From: an uncultured Rhodobiaceae bacterium | Lineage (GTDB): Bacteria > Pseudomonadota > Alphaproteobacteria > RS24 | DNA length: 64,000 nt | Direction: 5' to 3' | Assembly (NCBI GenBank): GCA_937876775.1 | Contig: CALEFA010000070.1 | Location: 62,001 to 126,000 of the forward strand | In this document: piece by piece, positions 8,827 through 18,994 of the stretch | How the letters are laid out: each line of letters starts with the position of its first letter | Position numbering within the stretch: position 1 is the stretch's first letter | Program-made: the position numbers and the translations under genes | Notes under the pieces: model-generated | The model's database searches: none | What the model was told of the DNA's origin: nothing | The model's input: only the letters and a program-made list of their open reading frames with translations

Positions 8827-10563
8827 ATGAGCTGGAAACAATATGCACTAATAGGGTTGGCCTTAGTGGTGATGCTGTTTGCTGGCGCCGTGGTGCTTTT
8901 GACGTCGCAAGTTCAGCATTTTTATGTTGAGAAAGGGGTCGCTGGGTCTTATCTGGCGGCCCGACAGGCGGCCAAGAACAATGATCCGTTGGCGGCCGGT
9001 GATTACTATCGGCAAGTATTGCTGGCTAACCCACAAGACATGACGATTTTGCAAGCCACCATGCAGGCGCAATTACTGGCCGGCACCATAGGTCAGGCAC
9101 AGGTCAGCGCGGCGCGGGTGTTGGAAGTTTTGCCAAATAACCGACAAGCCCTCTTGCTACAGGCCATTACGGATTTTGAAGCCGGCGACTTTAGTCGGGC
9201 CGGACGCGCGCTGAATGAAATGCCGCGCGGGCCGATGAGCCAATTGCTAGAGCCGAATATACGTTTATGGATTGCCATTGCCCAAGGTGACACAACATCG
9301 CAAGAACAGGCCTTGGGGCAATTGGCGCAAGCCTCATCATTTGCTGCCGTTAGCCTATCACAAGCCGCCCATGCGCTGGAAATGTCAGGTCAGATTGAAG
9401 CGGCGGCGGCGCATTATAATCGTGCTGCGCAGGCCGGTGGTTTGCGGTTTCTGTTTTTCACCAAAAGCTTTGGGGCGTTTTTAGAACGTCAAGATAAGAG
9501 CGAAGAAGCCACTAAAATTTATCAATTCTATCAAGCCACACATTTTTTTGACCCGCATATTGAGGCCGCTTTAGAGCGCGTGAAAAATAGTCAAAAACCT
9601 ATCATCGAGACCGATGAAGTGGTTAATCTATCGCTCGCCTTCTTGGCTATTGGCGAAGTTATGATGGCCGAGCAGCGCCTTGAACTGGCAGCCGCCTATA
9701 CACAATTGGCGTTTTATTTAGACCCGGGTAACGACCAAACTTCTTTCCAGCTCGGACAATTGGCTGCCGCACAGCAGCATTGGCGGGCCGCAGAGCATCA
9801 TTATGGCAACATTACCCATGACGATATTATGTTCCGAGAAGCTCAGGTCGAACGGGCGCAGATTCTCGATGAATTAGGCGCCACTGAGACGGCTATTGCT
9901 CTGTTAACGGGCCAAGTTGAGATGTATCCAGACCACCAAGCCAGCCTTATCGCTTTGGGGGATCTCTATCGCGCGCATCGTCGCTTTGCTGAATCCGAAA
10001 AAGCCTATGATCAGGCGATCAATAATTTGGCGGTTGAGACAAAAGACGATTGGCATTTATATTTTGCCCGCGGCATTGCGCGCGAGAGAATGGGTAACTG
10101 GCGTCAGGCGGAAATGGATTTGCAAAAAGCCCGCCGCCTCTCAAATGATGAACCACATGTGCTGAATTATCTCGGCTATAGCTGGGTCGATAAGGGCATA
10201 TACCTTGATGAAGGGTTGAAAATTATCGAGCAAGCGGTGGCCAAGAAGCCGCAAAATGGCTCCTTCGTCGATAGTCTAGGCTGGGCTTATTTCAAGCTCG
10301 GCAAATATGAAAAAGCCCTAGAAATATTGCAACGCGCCGGTCAATTAGAGCCTACTGATCCGGTGGTAACGGATCATTTGGGCGATGTGCTATGGCGATT
10401 GGGGCGTGAATTTGAGGCGCGCTATCAATGGCGCAAAGCCTTGGCTTTTGAGCCAGAAGAGGCGGACCGTAAGGCGATTGAAGAAAAACTATTACTTGGT
10501 CTGGGGCCTGTTCCAAAGGCCAAGCCAGAAGCCTTTATGCCGCGTGGCGGCACCGCAATCTAA
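8827..10563 (+). CDS. Tetratricopeptide-repeat protein with N-terminal membrane anchor
   Basis: A 578-residue protein with one N-terminal hydrophobic helix (residues about 6-26, ALIGLALVVMLFAGAVVLLT), either an uncleaved anchor or signal. The rest is helical TPR repeats, clearest near the C-terminus (for example NYLGYSWVDKGIYLDEGLKI, DSLGWAYFKLGKYEKALEIL and DHLGDVLWRLGREFEARYQW). Such proteins act as protein-binding scaffolds, probably on the periplasmic side here. It overlaps ispE by one base (TAATG), an arrangement often seen in alphaproteobacteria, but no specific function is known to me. It resembles the broad PilF/NlpI/PEP-TPR class only generically. Confidence 0.85.
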   Translation: MSWKQYALIGLALVVMLFAGAVVLLTSQVQHFYVEKGVAGSYLAARQAAKNNDPLAAGDYYRQVLLANPQDMTILQATMQAQLLAGTIGQAQVSAARVLEVLPNNRQALLLQAITDFEAGDFSRAGRALNEMPRGPMSQLLEPNIRLWIAIAQGDTTSQEQALGQLAQASSFAAVSLSQAAHALEMSGQIEAAAAHYNRAAQAGGLRFLFFTKSFGAFLERQDKSEEATKIYQFYQATHFFDPHIEAALERVKNSQKPIIETDEVVNLSLAFLAIGEVMMAEQRLELAAAYTQLAFYLDPGNDQTSFQLGQLAAAQQHWRAAEHHYGNITHDDIMFREAQVERAQILDELGATETAIALLTGQVEMYPDHQASLIALGDLYRAHRRFAESEKAYDQAINNLAVETKDDWHLYFARGIARERMGNWRQAEMDLQKARRLSNDEPHVLNYLGYSWVDKGIYLDEGLKIIEQAVAKKPQNGSFVDSLGWAYFKLGKYEKALEILQRAGQLEPTDPVVTDHLGDVLWRLGREFEARYQWRKALAFEPEEADRKAIEEKLLLGLGPVPKAKPEAFMPRGGTAI

Positions 10564-11435
10564 TGGCTGACAAGGTCAGGCTGTGTGCGCCAGCTAAAGT
10601 CAATCTTTCCCTCGGCGTGCGCGGGCGTCTGCCTTCCGGTTATCATGCGCTTGAAAGCCTCGTTGCTTTCGCCGCCTATGGCGACGTGCTGACGCTTGAA
10701 AAGGCCGGCACCACCAGCTTTTCCAGCAATATGCCGGACGGTGATGACAATATCGTGATGCGCGCGCATGAGGCCCTTCAGGCCGATATGGGGCAGCCAC
10801 TGTCAGTGGCCATCAACTTGCAAAAAAACCTCCCCATTGCCGCCGGTCTGGGTGGCGGTTCAAGCGATGCGGCGGCGTGTTTGCGGGGGTTAATAGCGTT
10901 ATTTGGGTTGCCAGTGTCGGCTGAGGATTTGTCGCGTTTGGCGCTTAGTTTGGGGGCTGATGTGCCAGTTTGTTTGGCCGCCCAACCTGTGTGGATGACC
11001 GATATTGGCGGGGCGTTGACACCGATTGGTGATTTGCCAACGGCCGATATTGTTTTGGTTAATCCGCGCCAAGCACTATCGACGCCGATGGTTTTTGAAG
11101 CCTTACAGGCTGGCCCGCCGATTGCGGCAAAACCGCCGCCGCCGGTGTTTTCTTGTTTTGACTCTATGGCTGATTATCTGCGCCAGCATGGCAATGACCT
11201 GCAGGTGCCAGCGGTGTCGATGGTTGCCGACATTGCCGACTGCCTTGAAAGTCTGATGGCAGCAGGCGGCCATTATGTCGCCATGAGCGGCTCGGGCGCC
11301 AGTTGTTTTGCCCTGTGTCCAGCAGGTGAAGGGGCGGCGATAGCGCAGGCTTATCGTGCCCTCAGAGCCGATGATTGGCTTGTGGCGACGGCGCTAGTAA
11401 GCGCGGGAAATGCAGAAATCGACCAATTGTTTTAA
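10563..11435 (+). CDS. ispE: 4-diphosphocytidyl-2-C-methyl-D-erythritol kinase
   Basis: A 290-residue GHMP-family kinase that phosphorylates CDP-ME at the 2-OH in the MEP isoprenoid pathway. The ATP-binding motif PIAAGLGGGSSDAA spans residues 91-104; the N-terminal APAKVNLSLGV holds the substrate-side lysine; and the C-terminal MSGSGASCFAL is the third GHMP motif. ATG 10563 overlaps the TPR stop by one base. Its last 42 bases run antisense through the 3' end of ispB on the other strand. Other MEP-pathway and prenyl genes (dxs, ispA, ispB) are elsewhere in this window. Confidence 0.95.
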   Translation: MADKVRLCAPAKVNLSLGVRGRLPSGYHALESLVAFAAYGDVLTLEKAGTTSFSSNMPDGDDNIVMRAHEALQADMGQPLSVAINLQKNLPIAAGLGGGSSDAAACLRGLIALFGLPVSAEDLSRLALSLGADVPVCLAAQPVWMTDIGGALTPIGDLPTADIVLVNPRQALSTPMVFEALQAGPPIAAKPPPPVFSCFDSMADYLRQHGNDLQVPAVSMVADIADCLESLMAAGGHYVAMSGSGASCFALCPAGEGAAIAQAYRALRADDWLVATALVSAGNAEIDQLF

Positions 11436-12434
11436 TAAGTCGCGGGTTTGGGAATGAGGGAATAAGCCAAGTGAATCCTTGGCTTTCTCACCATAATGCG
11501 CGGCCCGTGCGATGGTATCAGCGAGCGCTGAGGTTTTGTCCATATGGGCCAAGGCTTGCGTTAAGTTGGCATTATGCTGTGCTTCATCAGCTTCTCCAGA
11601 TTGCGCTGCCTGCAACGCTTGTTGCCAGAAAACGCGGTCGGTTTCGTTACTGCGGTGGAATGCCAAAATGACCGGCAATGTCAGCTTACCTTCGCGGAAA
11701 TCTTCACCGATATTTTTACCGAGCACTTGGCCAACGCCGCCATAATCAAGCGCATCGTCAATCAATTGGAAGGCGATGCCTAGATTGCGGCCATATGATT
11801 TTAACGCTTCGGTTTCGCGCTCAGGCGCATCGGCAATCACCCCGCCAACTTCTGCGGCGGCAGAAAACAACGCCGCTGTTTTGGCATCAATAATGCGTAA
11901 ATAATGGTCTTCAGACATATGCGTGCTTTGCAGCGCCGCCAATTGCATAACTTCGCCTTCGGCGATAATGGCTGCCGCGCCTGACAAAATATCCAATGCC
12001 TCGAGCGAGCGCGCTGCGACCATCATCCGAAACGCTTGGCCGAGCAGAAAATCGCCAACCAAAACACTGGCCTGATTGCCCCAAATTTTGCGCGCCGTTG
12101 GCTGACCACGGCGCATATCGCTGTCGTCGACAACGTCATCATGCAGCAATGTGGCGGTGTGCATATATTCAACCGCAGCAGCAAGGGTCACATGATCAGC
12201 CCCGCGATAGCCTGACAAATTGGCCGCCGATAGGGTCAGGAGAGGTCGCAGACGTTTGCCGCCGGCGCCAATAATATGCGCGCCAATTTCTGGAATCAGC
12301 TGCGCCGCTGACTCCATATGTGTGCTGATTTGGGTTTCTACCAGTGCCAAATCGGCACTGAAATAGGCCTGCAGATCTGATAAAGCGTCACGTGTTACGC
12401 GACCTGTCTCGCTAAAATTCAAAATTTCTGCCAT
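11394..12434 (-). CDS. ispB: Trans-polyprenyl diphosphate synthase (octaprenyl/decaprenyl type)
   Basis: A 346-residue all-helical prenyltransferase that extends farnesyl-PP with IPP to make the side chain of ubiquinone. The first Asp-rich motif is LLHDDVVDDSDMRRG (residues 96-110) and the second is FQLIDDALDYGG. Length and lack of bulky blockers before the first motif fit a long-chain enzyme; the exact chain length (C40-C50) cannot be read from sequence. Divergent from the methyltransferase gene, with its own promoter. Its 3' end overlaps convergent ispE by 42 bases. Confidence 0.93.
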   Translation of the reverse strand: MAEILNFSETGRVTRDALSDLQAYFSADLALVETQISTHMESAAQLIPEIGAHIIGAGGKRLRPLLTLSAANLSGYRGADHVTLAAAVEYMHTATLLHDDVVDDSDMRRGQPTARKIWGNQASVLVGDFLLGQAFRMMVAARSLEALDILSGAAAIIAEGEVMQLAALQSTHMSEDHYLRIIDAKTAALFSAAAEVGGVIADAPERETEALKSYGRNLGIAFQLIDDALDYGGVGQVLGKNIGEDFREGKLTLPVILAFHRSNETDRVFWQQALQAAQSGEADEAQHNANLTQALAHMDKTSALADTIARAAHYGEKAKDSLGLFPHSQTRDLLKQLVDFCISRAY

Positions 12435-12462
12435 AACAATCCTTCTCGGCTCCTCACGGCTG

Positions 12463-12490
12463 AGTATCGTCAGAAGTGCGGCGAGGTCAA
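12463..12490 (-). promoter_or_regulatory. Predicted ispB promoter
   Basis: On the minus strand TTGACC (12490-12485) is separated by 16 bases from GATACT (12468-12463). Transcription would start near 12456, giving a leader of about 22 bases. Five of six -35 and four of six -10 positions match consensus. Confidence 0.5.
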
Positions 12491-12514
12491 GGATTAAGCA
12501 GATGAGACATAGTG

Positions 12515-13288
12515 ATGCAAGATGAAGCAGCGACGACTATGGCGTTAACCCAAGACGGGTTTTTGGGCCAAAAGCTGAGCATTCGCCAGCCCGCCAAAGG
12601 CTTTCGTAGCGGCCATGATGCGGTAATGCTGGCGGCGGCGGCCAGCGGCCATGGTCGCGTCGGCGAGCTTGGCAGTGGCGCAGGCGTTGCCAGCCTATGC
12701 GTGGCGCGGCGGTGCCCAGAGGCGCAAGTTACAGGCATTGAGATCAACGCCGATTTGGTGTCTTTGGCCAATGACAATGCCGCGCAAAATGATTTATCTG
12801 ATCGCGTGCGCTTTGTTGCCGGTGATATCGGCGGGCGCTTTGCCGCGCTCGAACTTGAGACCCATCAGTTTGACGAAATCATCGCCAATCCGCCTTACTA
12901 CCAAGCCGGTTCGGTCAATGATTTGTCTGACGCTGGACGCCAGCAGGCGCATATCGCTGAAACCCATACGCTTGATAAATGGGTTAGTTGTGCATGCGCC
13001 CTCGTGGTGGCACGCGGCCATGTCAGTTTCATTCACCGCGCTGATGCCTTGGCCGATTTACTGGCCGCCATGCAGCCACGTTTGGGGGCGCTGAGTATTT
13101 TACCAATTGCACCGCGGCAAAATGCTCCGGCAAATCGGGTCATTGTACGTGGTCGCCGCGACAGTCGCGCTCCATTGAAGATCTTGCCAGCCGTTTATTT
13201 GCAAAATCCAGATGGTCAGGCCAGCGATTTGGCTGAGGCCATATTGCGTGATGGCTGCGCCCTTGCTTTTGATACGGCTGACGGGTAA
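12515..13288 (+). CDS. tRNA1(Val) (adenine-N6)-methyltransferase-like protein
   Basis: A 257-residue Rossmann-fold SAM-dependent methyltransferase. The SAM-binding motif is ELGSGAGVAS (residues 51-60), the acidic end of strand 2 is GIEINADL, and the target-amine motif is NPPYY (125-129), typical of N6-adenine or glutamine methylation. The nearest characterised relatives are the TrmN6/YfiC group (COG4123), which methylate A37 of tRNA1(Val). GTG 12512 and ATG 12515 are adjacent start choices; ATG is preferred. Substrate is inferred by family only. Confidence 0.82.
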   Translation: MQDEAATTMALTQDGFLGQKLSIRQPAKGFRSGHDAVMLAAAASGHGRVGELGSGAGVASLCVARRCPEAQVTGIEINADLVSLANDNAAQNDLSDRVRFVAGDIGGRFAALELETHQFDEIIANPPYYQAGSVNDLSDAGRQQAHIAETHTLDKWVSCACALVVARGHVSFIHRADALADLLAAMQPRLGALSILPIAPRQNAPANRVIVRGRRDSRAPLKILPAVYLQNPDGQASDLAEAILRDGCALAFDTADG

Positions 13289-13336
13289 TTTCCGGCATGG
13301 CTAAATGCGATGATGTATTGGCAAACGGACGGTGTA

Positions 13337-14218
13337 ATGACACAAAGCGATAAAGCGACTTCATTTCAAGACCTCATCCTGAATCTGCAGAGATATTGGG
13401 CAGATCAAGGCTGCGTGGTACTGCAGCCTTATGATATGGAAATGGGGGCGGGGACTTTTCACCCGGCGACTGTGCTGCGGGCTCTGGGGCCAGAGCCGTG
13501 GAATGCCGCTTATGTGCAGCCGTCGCGCCGTCCGACCGATGGTCGCTATGGCGAAAACCCGAACCGTTTTCAGCATTATTATCAGTTCCAAGTAATTTTG
13601 AAGCCATCGCCGGACAATATTCAGCAGCTTTATCTCGATAGTTTGAAAGTTTTGGGCATTGATCCGATGGCGCATGATATTCGCTTTGTCGAAGACGACT
13701 GGGAAAGCCCGACGCTGGGCGCCTGGGGGCTGGGTTGGGAAGTCTGGTGCGATGGCATGGAAGTATCGCAATTTACTTATTTCCAACAAGTCGGCGGCAT
13801 TGACGTTGAAATGGTGGCCGGTGAACTGACCTATGGTCTTGAGCGTTTAGCCATGTATGTGCAGGGCACAGACAATGGCTTTGACCTCGACTTTAATGGC
13901 CAAGGCGTCAGCTATGGCGATGTTTTCCATCGCTCGGAAGTTGAGTTTTCGCACTATAATTTTGAGGCGGCGAACACTGATATTCTGCTGCGCCATTTCG
14001 AGGATGCCGAAAGCGAGTGTCTACAACTGGTTGAAAAAGGCTTGGCTTTGCCTGCCTATGATCAATGTATGAAGGCCAGCCACAATTTCAATTTGCTGGA
14101 TGCGCGTGGGGTGATTTCAGTGACTGAGCGACAAGCCTATATTGGCCGCGTACGCGCTTTGGCGAAGGCCTGCGCCGAAGCGTGGCTGGCTGGATCAGCC
14201 AAGGAAGTAGGGCAATGA
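13337..14218 (+). CDS. glyQ: Glycine--tRNA ligase alpha subunit
   Basis: A 293-residue catalytic alpha subunit of the bacterial alpha2beta2 glycyl-tRNA synthetase. It begins with the conserved [17 protein letters not shown] segment, and class II motif 2 is in the [15 protein letters not shown] region. The track from an upstream ATG (13310) would add nine unconserved residues; ATG 13337 gives the usual N-terminus. The stop overlaps the glyS start (ATGA), so the two subunits are translationally coupled for equal output. Confidence 0.97.
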   Translation: MTQSDKATSFQDLILNLQRYWADQGCVVLQPYDMEMGAGTFHPATVLRALGPEPWNAAYVQPSRRPTDGRYGENPNRFQHYYQFQVILKPSPDNIQQLYLDSLKVLGIDPMAHDIRFVEDDWESPTLGAWGLGWEVWCDGMEVSQFTYFQQVGGIDVEMVAGELTYGLERLAMYVQGTDNGFDLDFNGQGVSYGDVFHRSEVEFSHYNFEAANTDILLRHFEDAESECLQLVEKGLALPAYDQCMKASHNFNLLDARGVISVTERQAYIGRVRALAKACAEAWLAGSAKEVGQ

Positions 14219-16248
14219 GCGATTTCATTTTAGAGCTTTATTCGGAAGAAATTCCTGCTGGCATGCAAGCCCGCGCCATGACTGATTTGACAAACCATAT
14301 CATCGGTTTTCTGGCCTCTTTCGATGTCGAGCCAAGCAATGTTCAAAGCCATAGTGCGCCACAACGCATTGCACTGAGCATGGACGGTCTGCCAGAAAAC
14401 CTGCCCGACCGGCATGAGCAAAAAAAGGGCCCGCGCCTCGATGCGCCGGAAAAAGCCATTGAGGGATTTTTGCGCGCCAATGGACTTGATAGCACGGACG
14501 CTTTGAGCGTCGAAGAGCATCCCAAAGGGGCGTTTTATGTGCTCGAGGTCAACCAGAAGGGCCAGCCGCTTCAGCAGGCTCTGGCAACATTTTTGCCAGA
14601 GATGATTGCGACATTCGCTTGGCCGAAATCAATGCGTTGGGGCACTGGAAGCTTACGCTGGGTGCGGCCTTTGCGGGCTATTCTATGTTGTCTGGACGGC
14701 GCCATTGTACCGTTTGAGGTTGATGGGATTGTATCTGGCAAACTCACTTACGGACATCGCTTCATGGCGCCACAGCCGATTACCATTGAGCGGTCATCGG
14801 ATTATTTAGCAGCTCTGGAAAAAGCCTATGTGCTGGCTGATCCGGCCATTCGACAGGCGATGATTGCCGAGGTCTCAACGCAACTGGCCCAGCAAGTCGG
14901 CGGCGATTTGGTCGAAGACGCGGGCTTGATTAACGAAACTGCCGGTTTGGTGGAATGGCCAGTGCCATTATTGGGCAAGATTGACGCTGAATTTATGGAC
15001 GTGCCAGAGGAAGTCTTGATTTCGGTCATGCGCACGCACCAAAAATATTTTGCTCTACGTGGCCAAGACGGCAAATTAATACCTTATTTCATTACGGTAT
15101 CGAATATGCAGACCGCCGATCAAGGTGCGAAAATTATCGCTGGCAATGAGCGTGTATTGCGCGCGCGCTTGTCTGATGGTCGATTTTTCTGGGATCAGGA
15201 CCGCAAACAATCATTGGAAAGCCGTTTGCCGGATTTGGAGAAAGTCACTTTTCAAGCACGTTTGGGCACAGTGCGACAAAAATCTGACCGTTTGGTGCAT
15301 TTGGCACAAACCTTAGCCGTGCCATTTGCAGCTGATGTGGCGCATGCGCAAAAAGCTGCACATTTGTGCAAGGCTGATCTGGTTTCCGGCATGGTGTACG
15401 AGTTTCCTGAGCTGCAAGGTATTATGGGCGGCTATTATGCCAATCACGATGGTTTGGACGCTGCTGTCGGCGCCGCTATTCGTGACCATTATAAGCCGCT
15501 GGGCCCAGGCGATGCGTTGCCTGCGACGGCTGAGGGGCAGCTTGTCGCCTTGGCTGATAAAATCGACACATTGACCGGCTTTTGGTCAATTGATGAAAAG
15601 CCAACCGGTTCGAAAGACCCTTATGCTCTGCGCCGTGCGGCACTCGGCGTTATTCGTATTTTACAAGAAGGCCAAGTGCGCTTATCGCTCAAGGATGTTT
15701 TCGCTCAGGCGCTGGCTTTGCATGGCAGCGACAATATCGACGCCTTGAGTGATGATTTGATGAGCTTTGTCGGTGATCGACTGAAAGTTTATTTGCGCGA
15801 CCGAGGCCTGAGCCATGATATCGTTAGCGCTGTTTTCGCTGATGGTGGCGACGATTTAGTGGTTCTGATTTCACGGGCGGAGAAACTCGCTGCCTTTTTG
15901 GCGTCGGATGATGGCGGCAATTTATTGGCCGCTTATCGTCGCGCGCAGGGAATTTGCGCCAAGGCCGACAAGCTCAATGGCGGCATTCAAAGCAAATTAC
16001 TGGTTGAGAGCAGCGAGCAAGATTTGTATCAAGCCATCAACGCCCTTGATGCGGCTGATTTTGCTGATTTGGCGGCCTATGATGACTATCTCAACGGTCT
16101 GGCCACTTTACGGGCGCCGGTTGACGGATTTTTTGACGCCGTCATGGTCAATGATGACAATGCGGACATTCGTCAGAATCGGTTAAACTTGTTACAAGCT
16201 TTGCTAGATAAAATGCGCCAAGCGGCGGCATTTGAGTTGATTGAATAG
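14215..16248 (+). CDS. glyS: Glycine--tRNA ligase beta subunit
   Basis: A 677-residue tRNA-recognising beta subunit. It starts [18 protein letters not shown], the family signature, and contains GPRLDAP and HQKYFALRG, both conserved. The C-terminal part has the DALR-type anticodon-binding helices. ATG 14215 overlaps the glyQ stop by four bases; an in-frame ATG at 14182 lies inside glyQ and is rejected. ppdK follows eight bases after the stop, suggesting one transcript. Confidence 0.97.
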   Translation: MSDFILELYSEEIPAGMQARAMTDLTNHIIGFLASFDVEPSNVQSHSAPQRIALSMDGLPENLPDRHEQKKGPRLDAPEKAIEGFLRANGLDSTDALSVEEHPKGAFYVLEVNQKGQPLQQALATFLPEMIATFAWPKSMRWGTGSLRWVRPLRAILCCLDGAIVPFEVDGIVSGKLTYGHRFMAPQPITIERSSDYLAALEKAYVLADPAIRQAMIAEVSTQLAQQVGGDLVEDAGLINETAGLVEWPVPLLGKIDAEFMDVPEEVLISVMRTHQKYFALRGQDGKLIPYFITVSNMQTADQGAKIIAGNERVLRARLSDGRFFWDQDRKQSLESRLPDLEKVTFQARLGTVRQKSDRLVHLAQTLAVPFAADVAHAQKAAHLCKADLVSGMVYEFPELQGIMGGYYANHDGLDAAVGAAIRDHYKPLGPGDALPATAEGQLVALADKIDTLTGFWSIDEKPTGSKDPYALRRAALGVIRILQEGQVRLSLKDVFAQALALHGSDNIDALSDDLMSFVGDRLKVYLRDRGLSHDIVSAVFADGGDDLVVLISRAEKLAAFLASDDGGNLLAAYRRAQGICAKADKLNGGIQSKLLVESSEQDLYQAINALDAADFADLAAYDDYLNGLATLRAPVDGFFDAVMVNDDNADIRQNRLNLLQALLDKMRQAAAFELIE

Positions 16249-16256
16249 GGCCGAAT

Positions 16257-18923
16257 ATGTCGGATAGCAAACTTGTTTATGCCTTTGGCACTGGTTTTGC
16301 CGATGGCAATGCTGGGCTGTCGGCCTTGTTGGGCGGCAAGGGCGCTAATTTGGCCGAAATGTGCCATTTAGGCCTTCTTGTTCCGGCTGGGTTTACCCTC
16401 ACAACCGAAATCTGCACTTACTTCAATGCTCATGATGAGCAGTTTCCCGACGGTTTTGAAGCTGCCGTGATTGCCGCCATGGATAAAGTGGGCACCGAAC
16501 AGGGCAAGCGTTTTGGTGATGGCCAAACCCCCTTGCTGGTTTCAGTGCGTTCAGGTTCGCGTGCCTCTATGCCGGGGATGATGGATACGGTTTTGAATCT
16601 CGGCCTCAATGATGCGACGGTTGAAGCCTTGGCCAAAGTGACTGGCGACGAGCGCTTTGCATGGGATAGCTATCGTCGATTTTTGCAAATGTTTGGCGAT
16701 GTGGTGATGGGCGTGTCGCATGATTTTTTCGAAGAAATCATCGATGATTATAAATATGAAACCGGCCTTACTGAGGACGCCGCCTTTGGTGCGGATGATT
16801 GGCGCGACATATGCAAAAGGTTTCGCGCGATTATTCAAGAAGAAGCGGGACAAGCCTTTCCGCAAGACCCTTATGAACAATTATGGGGCGCCATTCGGGC
16901 GGTTTTCAAAAGCTGGAACAACCGCCGCGCGATAACCTACAGGCAATTGCAGAATATTCCCGATGACTGGGGCACGGCGGTTAATGTGCAAGCCATGGTG
17001 TTCGGCAATTTGGGCGAAACCAGCGCCACGGGTGTTGCCTTTACGCGCAATCCATCAAATGGCGAAAAAGAAATTTACGGCGAATATTTGCTCAATGCGC
17101 AAGGTGAAGATGTCGTGGCTGGCATTCGCACGCCGCTTTATTTATCGAAAAAAGCCCGCCTCGATTCTGGGCTGGAAGAGTTGTCGCTCGAGGAGGAAAT
17201 GCCAGAGAGCTACGCCGAATTGCTGCGGGTCTTCGATGTTTTGGAAAAACATTTTTGCGACATGCAAGATATTGAATTTACCATTGAACGGGGACGCTTG
17301 TTTATTTTGCAAACCCGCAATGGCAAGCGAACGGTAAAAGCTGGCCTTAAAATTGCCGTTGCCATGCAACAAGAGGGTCTGATTTCGAAGGACCAAGCGG
17401 TGATGCGTATTGACCCGATGGCCTTGGAGCAATTGCTGCACCCGACGCTTGACCCAAATGTTCAAGTTGAAGAAATCACCCGTGGTCTGCCGGCGTCGCC
17501 GGGTGCCGCCAGTGGAGCCGTGGTGTTTTCCGCAGATCGCGCCGAGGCGGAGAACGCGCTGGGCCATGATGTGGTGCTGTTACGCATGGAGACCAGCCCA
17601 GAAGATATTCACGGCATGTATGCGGCGAAAGCGGTTTTAACATCGCGCGGTGGTATGACCAGCCATGCGGCGGTTGTTGCCCGTGGTCTCGGACGGCCCT
17701 GCGTCTCCGGCGCCAGTGCCATTCAAATCGACTATGACGGGCAGCAGGCAAAAATTGGCAAAATGGTTTTGCGTGAGGGCGATTTGATTACCGTCGATGG
17801 CACATCAGGACGTGTGCTGCTCGGGCAAGCGCCGACACTTGAGCCTGAGTTGAGTGGTGATTTTGGCAGTTTGATGAAATGGGCCGACAAGCATCGCGGT
17901 CTCGATGTGCGCGCCAACGCCGAAACGCCAGCCGAGGCCGAGCGGGCACGGCGGTTTGGCGCTCAAGGTATTGGTCTGGTGCGCACGGAACATATGTTCT
18001 TCGACGCACGGCGTATTTTTGATATGCGGTGCCTAATTTTGGCCGCCGATGCAAAACAACGACAAAAGGCGCTGGATCGTTTGCAGCCTGAACAAGAAAA
18101 AGACTTTGTTGAACTGTTTACGATTATGGCTGGCTTGCCGGTCACTATTCGCCTGCTCGACCCACCATTGCACGAGTTTTTGCCACATCCGGAAGATGAC
18201 TTGCAACAACTGAGCGAAACTTTGGGCGTCACTGAGGGAGAGCTGCGGCTACGGATTTCCAATTTGGCGGAAACCAACCCCATGCTAGGCCATCGAGGTG
18301 CGCGTTTGGCGGTAACAGCACCAGAGATTTACCAAATGCAATTGCGGGCAATCTTCGCAGCCATGCGCGCAACCCAAGACAATCCGGCCCATATCGAGAT
18401 TATGTTCCCGCTGATTATTGATGCGGCAGAATTAGCCTATTTATGCGATATGGCGCGAGGACTGGCCGATGAGGAAGAGGCGGCGCATGGCACGCGCCCA
18501 AATTTCACTCTTGGGTCGATGATTGAGGTGCCGCGGGCTGCGCTTTTGGCTGACCAATTAGCAACACATGCAGAATTTTTCTCTTTTGGTACTAATGATT
18601 TGACGCAAACCACCCTTGGGGTGAGCCGCGATGATGCGGGTAAATACATGCCGAGCTATGTTGAGAAAGGCTTTCTGGCCGACGATCCATTTATATCATT
18701 AGACACCTCAGGCGTTGGGATTTTGATTGATATGGCGGCAACAAAAGCGCGCCATACGCGCCCTGATATTAAACTTGGGATTTGCGGTGAACACGGTGGT
18801 GACCCACAAACCATTGAATTTTGCCAACGCGTTGGGCTAGACTATGTGTCTTGCTCACCTTACCGCGTACCGATAGCTCGTTTGGCGGCTGCGCAAGCGG
18901 CTATTCGCCAAAGTAAAGTATAA
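16257..18923 (+). CDS. ppdK: Pyruvate, phosphate dikinase
   Basis: An 888-residue enzyme interconverting pyruvate + ATP + Pi with phosphoenolpyruvate + AMP + PPi. The N-terminal nucleotide-binding domain includes GGKGANLAEM. The swivelling phosphohistidine domain has GGMTSHAAVVARG (His470), and the C-terminal PEP/pyruvate TIM barrel has GICGEHGG with the catalytic Cys843. Length is that of full bacterial PPDK. It lies eight bases behind glyS; glycyl-tRNA synthetase makes PPi, which PPDK can consume when run toward ATP, though this link is inference. It may replace or complement pyruvate kinase, which is absent from the window. Confidence 0.97.
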   Translation: MSDSKLVYAFGTGFADGNAGLSALLGGKGANLAEMCHLGLLVPAGFTLTTEICTYFNAHDEQFPDGFEAAVIAAMDKVGTEQGKRFGDGQTPLLVSVRSGSRASMPGMMDTVLNLGLNDATVEALAKVTGDERFAWDSYRRFLQMFGDVVMGVSHDFFEEIIDDYKYETGLTEDAAFGADDWRDICKRFRAIIQEEAGQAFPQDPYEQLWGAIRAVFKSWNNRRAITYRQLQNIPDDWGTAVNVQAMVFGNLGETSATGVAFTRNPSNGEKEIYGEYLLNAQGEDVVAGIRTPLYLSKKARLDSGLEELSLEEEMPESYAELLRVFDVLEKHFCDMQDIEFTIERGRLFILQTRNGKRTVKAGLKIAVAMQQEGLISKDQAVMRIDPMALEQLLHPTLDPNVQVEEITRGLPASPGAASGAVVFSADRAEAENALGHDVVLLRMETSPEDIHGMYAAKAVLTSRGGMTSHAAVVARGLGRPCVSGASAIQIDYDGQQAKIGKMVLREGDLITVDGTSGRVLLGQAPTLEPELSGDFGSLMKWADKHRGLDVRANAETPAEAERARRFGAQGIGLVRTEHMFFDARRIFDMRCLILAADAKQRQKALDRLQPEQEKDFVELFTIMAGLPVTIRLLDPPLHEFLPHPEDDLQQLSETLGVTEGELRLRISNLAETNPMLGHRGARLAVTAPEIYQMQLRAIFAAMRATQDNPAHIEIMFPLIIDAAELAYLCDMARGLADEEEAAHGTRPNFTLGSMIEVPRAALLADQLATHAEFFSFGTNDLTQTTLGVSRDDAGKYMPSYVEKGFLADDPFISLDTSGVGILIDMAATKARHTRPDIKLGICGEHGGDPQTIEFCQRVGLDYVSCSPYRVPIARLAAAQAAIRQSKV

Positions 18924-18994
18924 AAATTAGTTGGCTGAGGCGGCAAATCGCATTATTTAGGGGCAAGGAGCATTGAAAACTGCAGGAGGGACCC

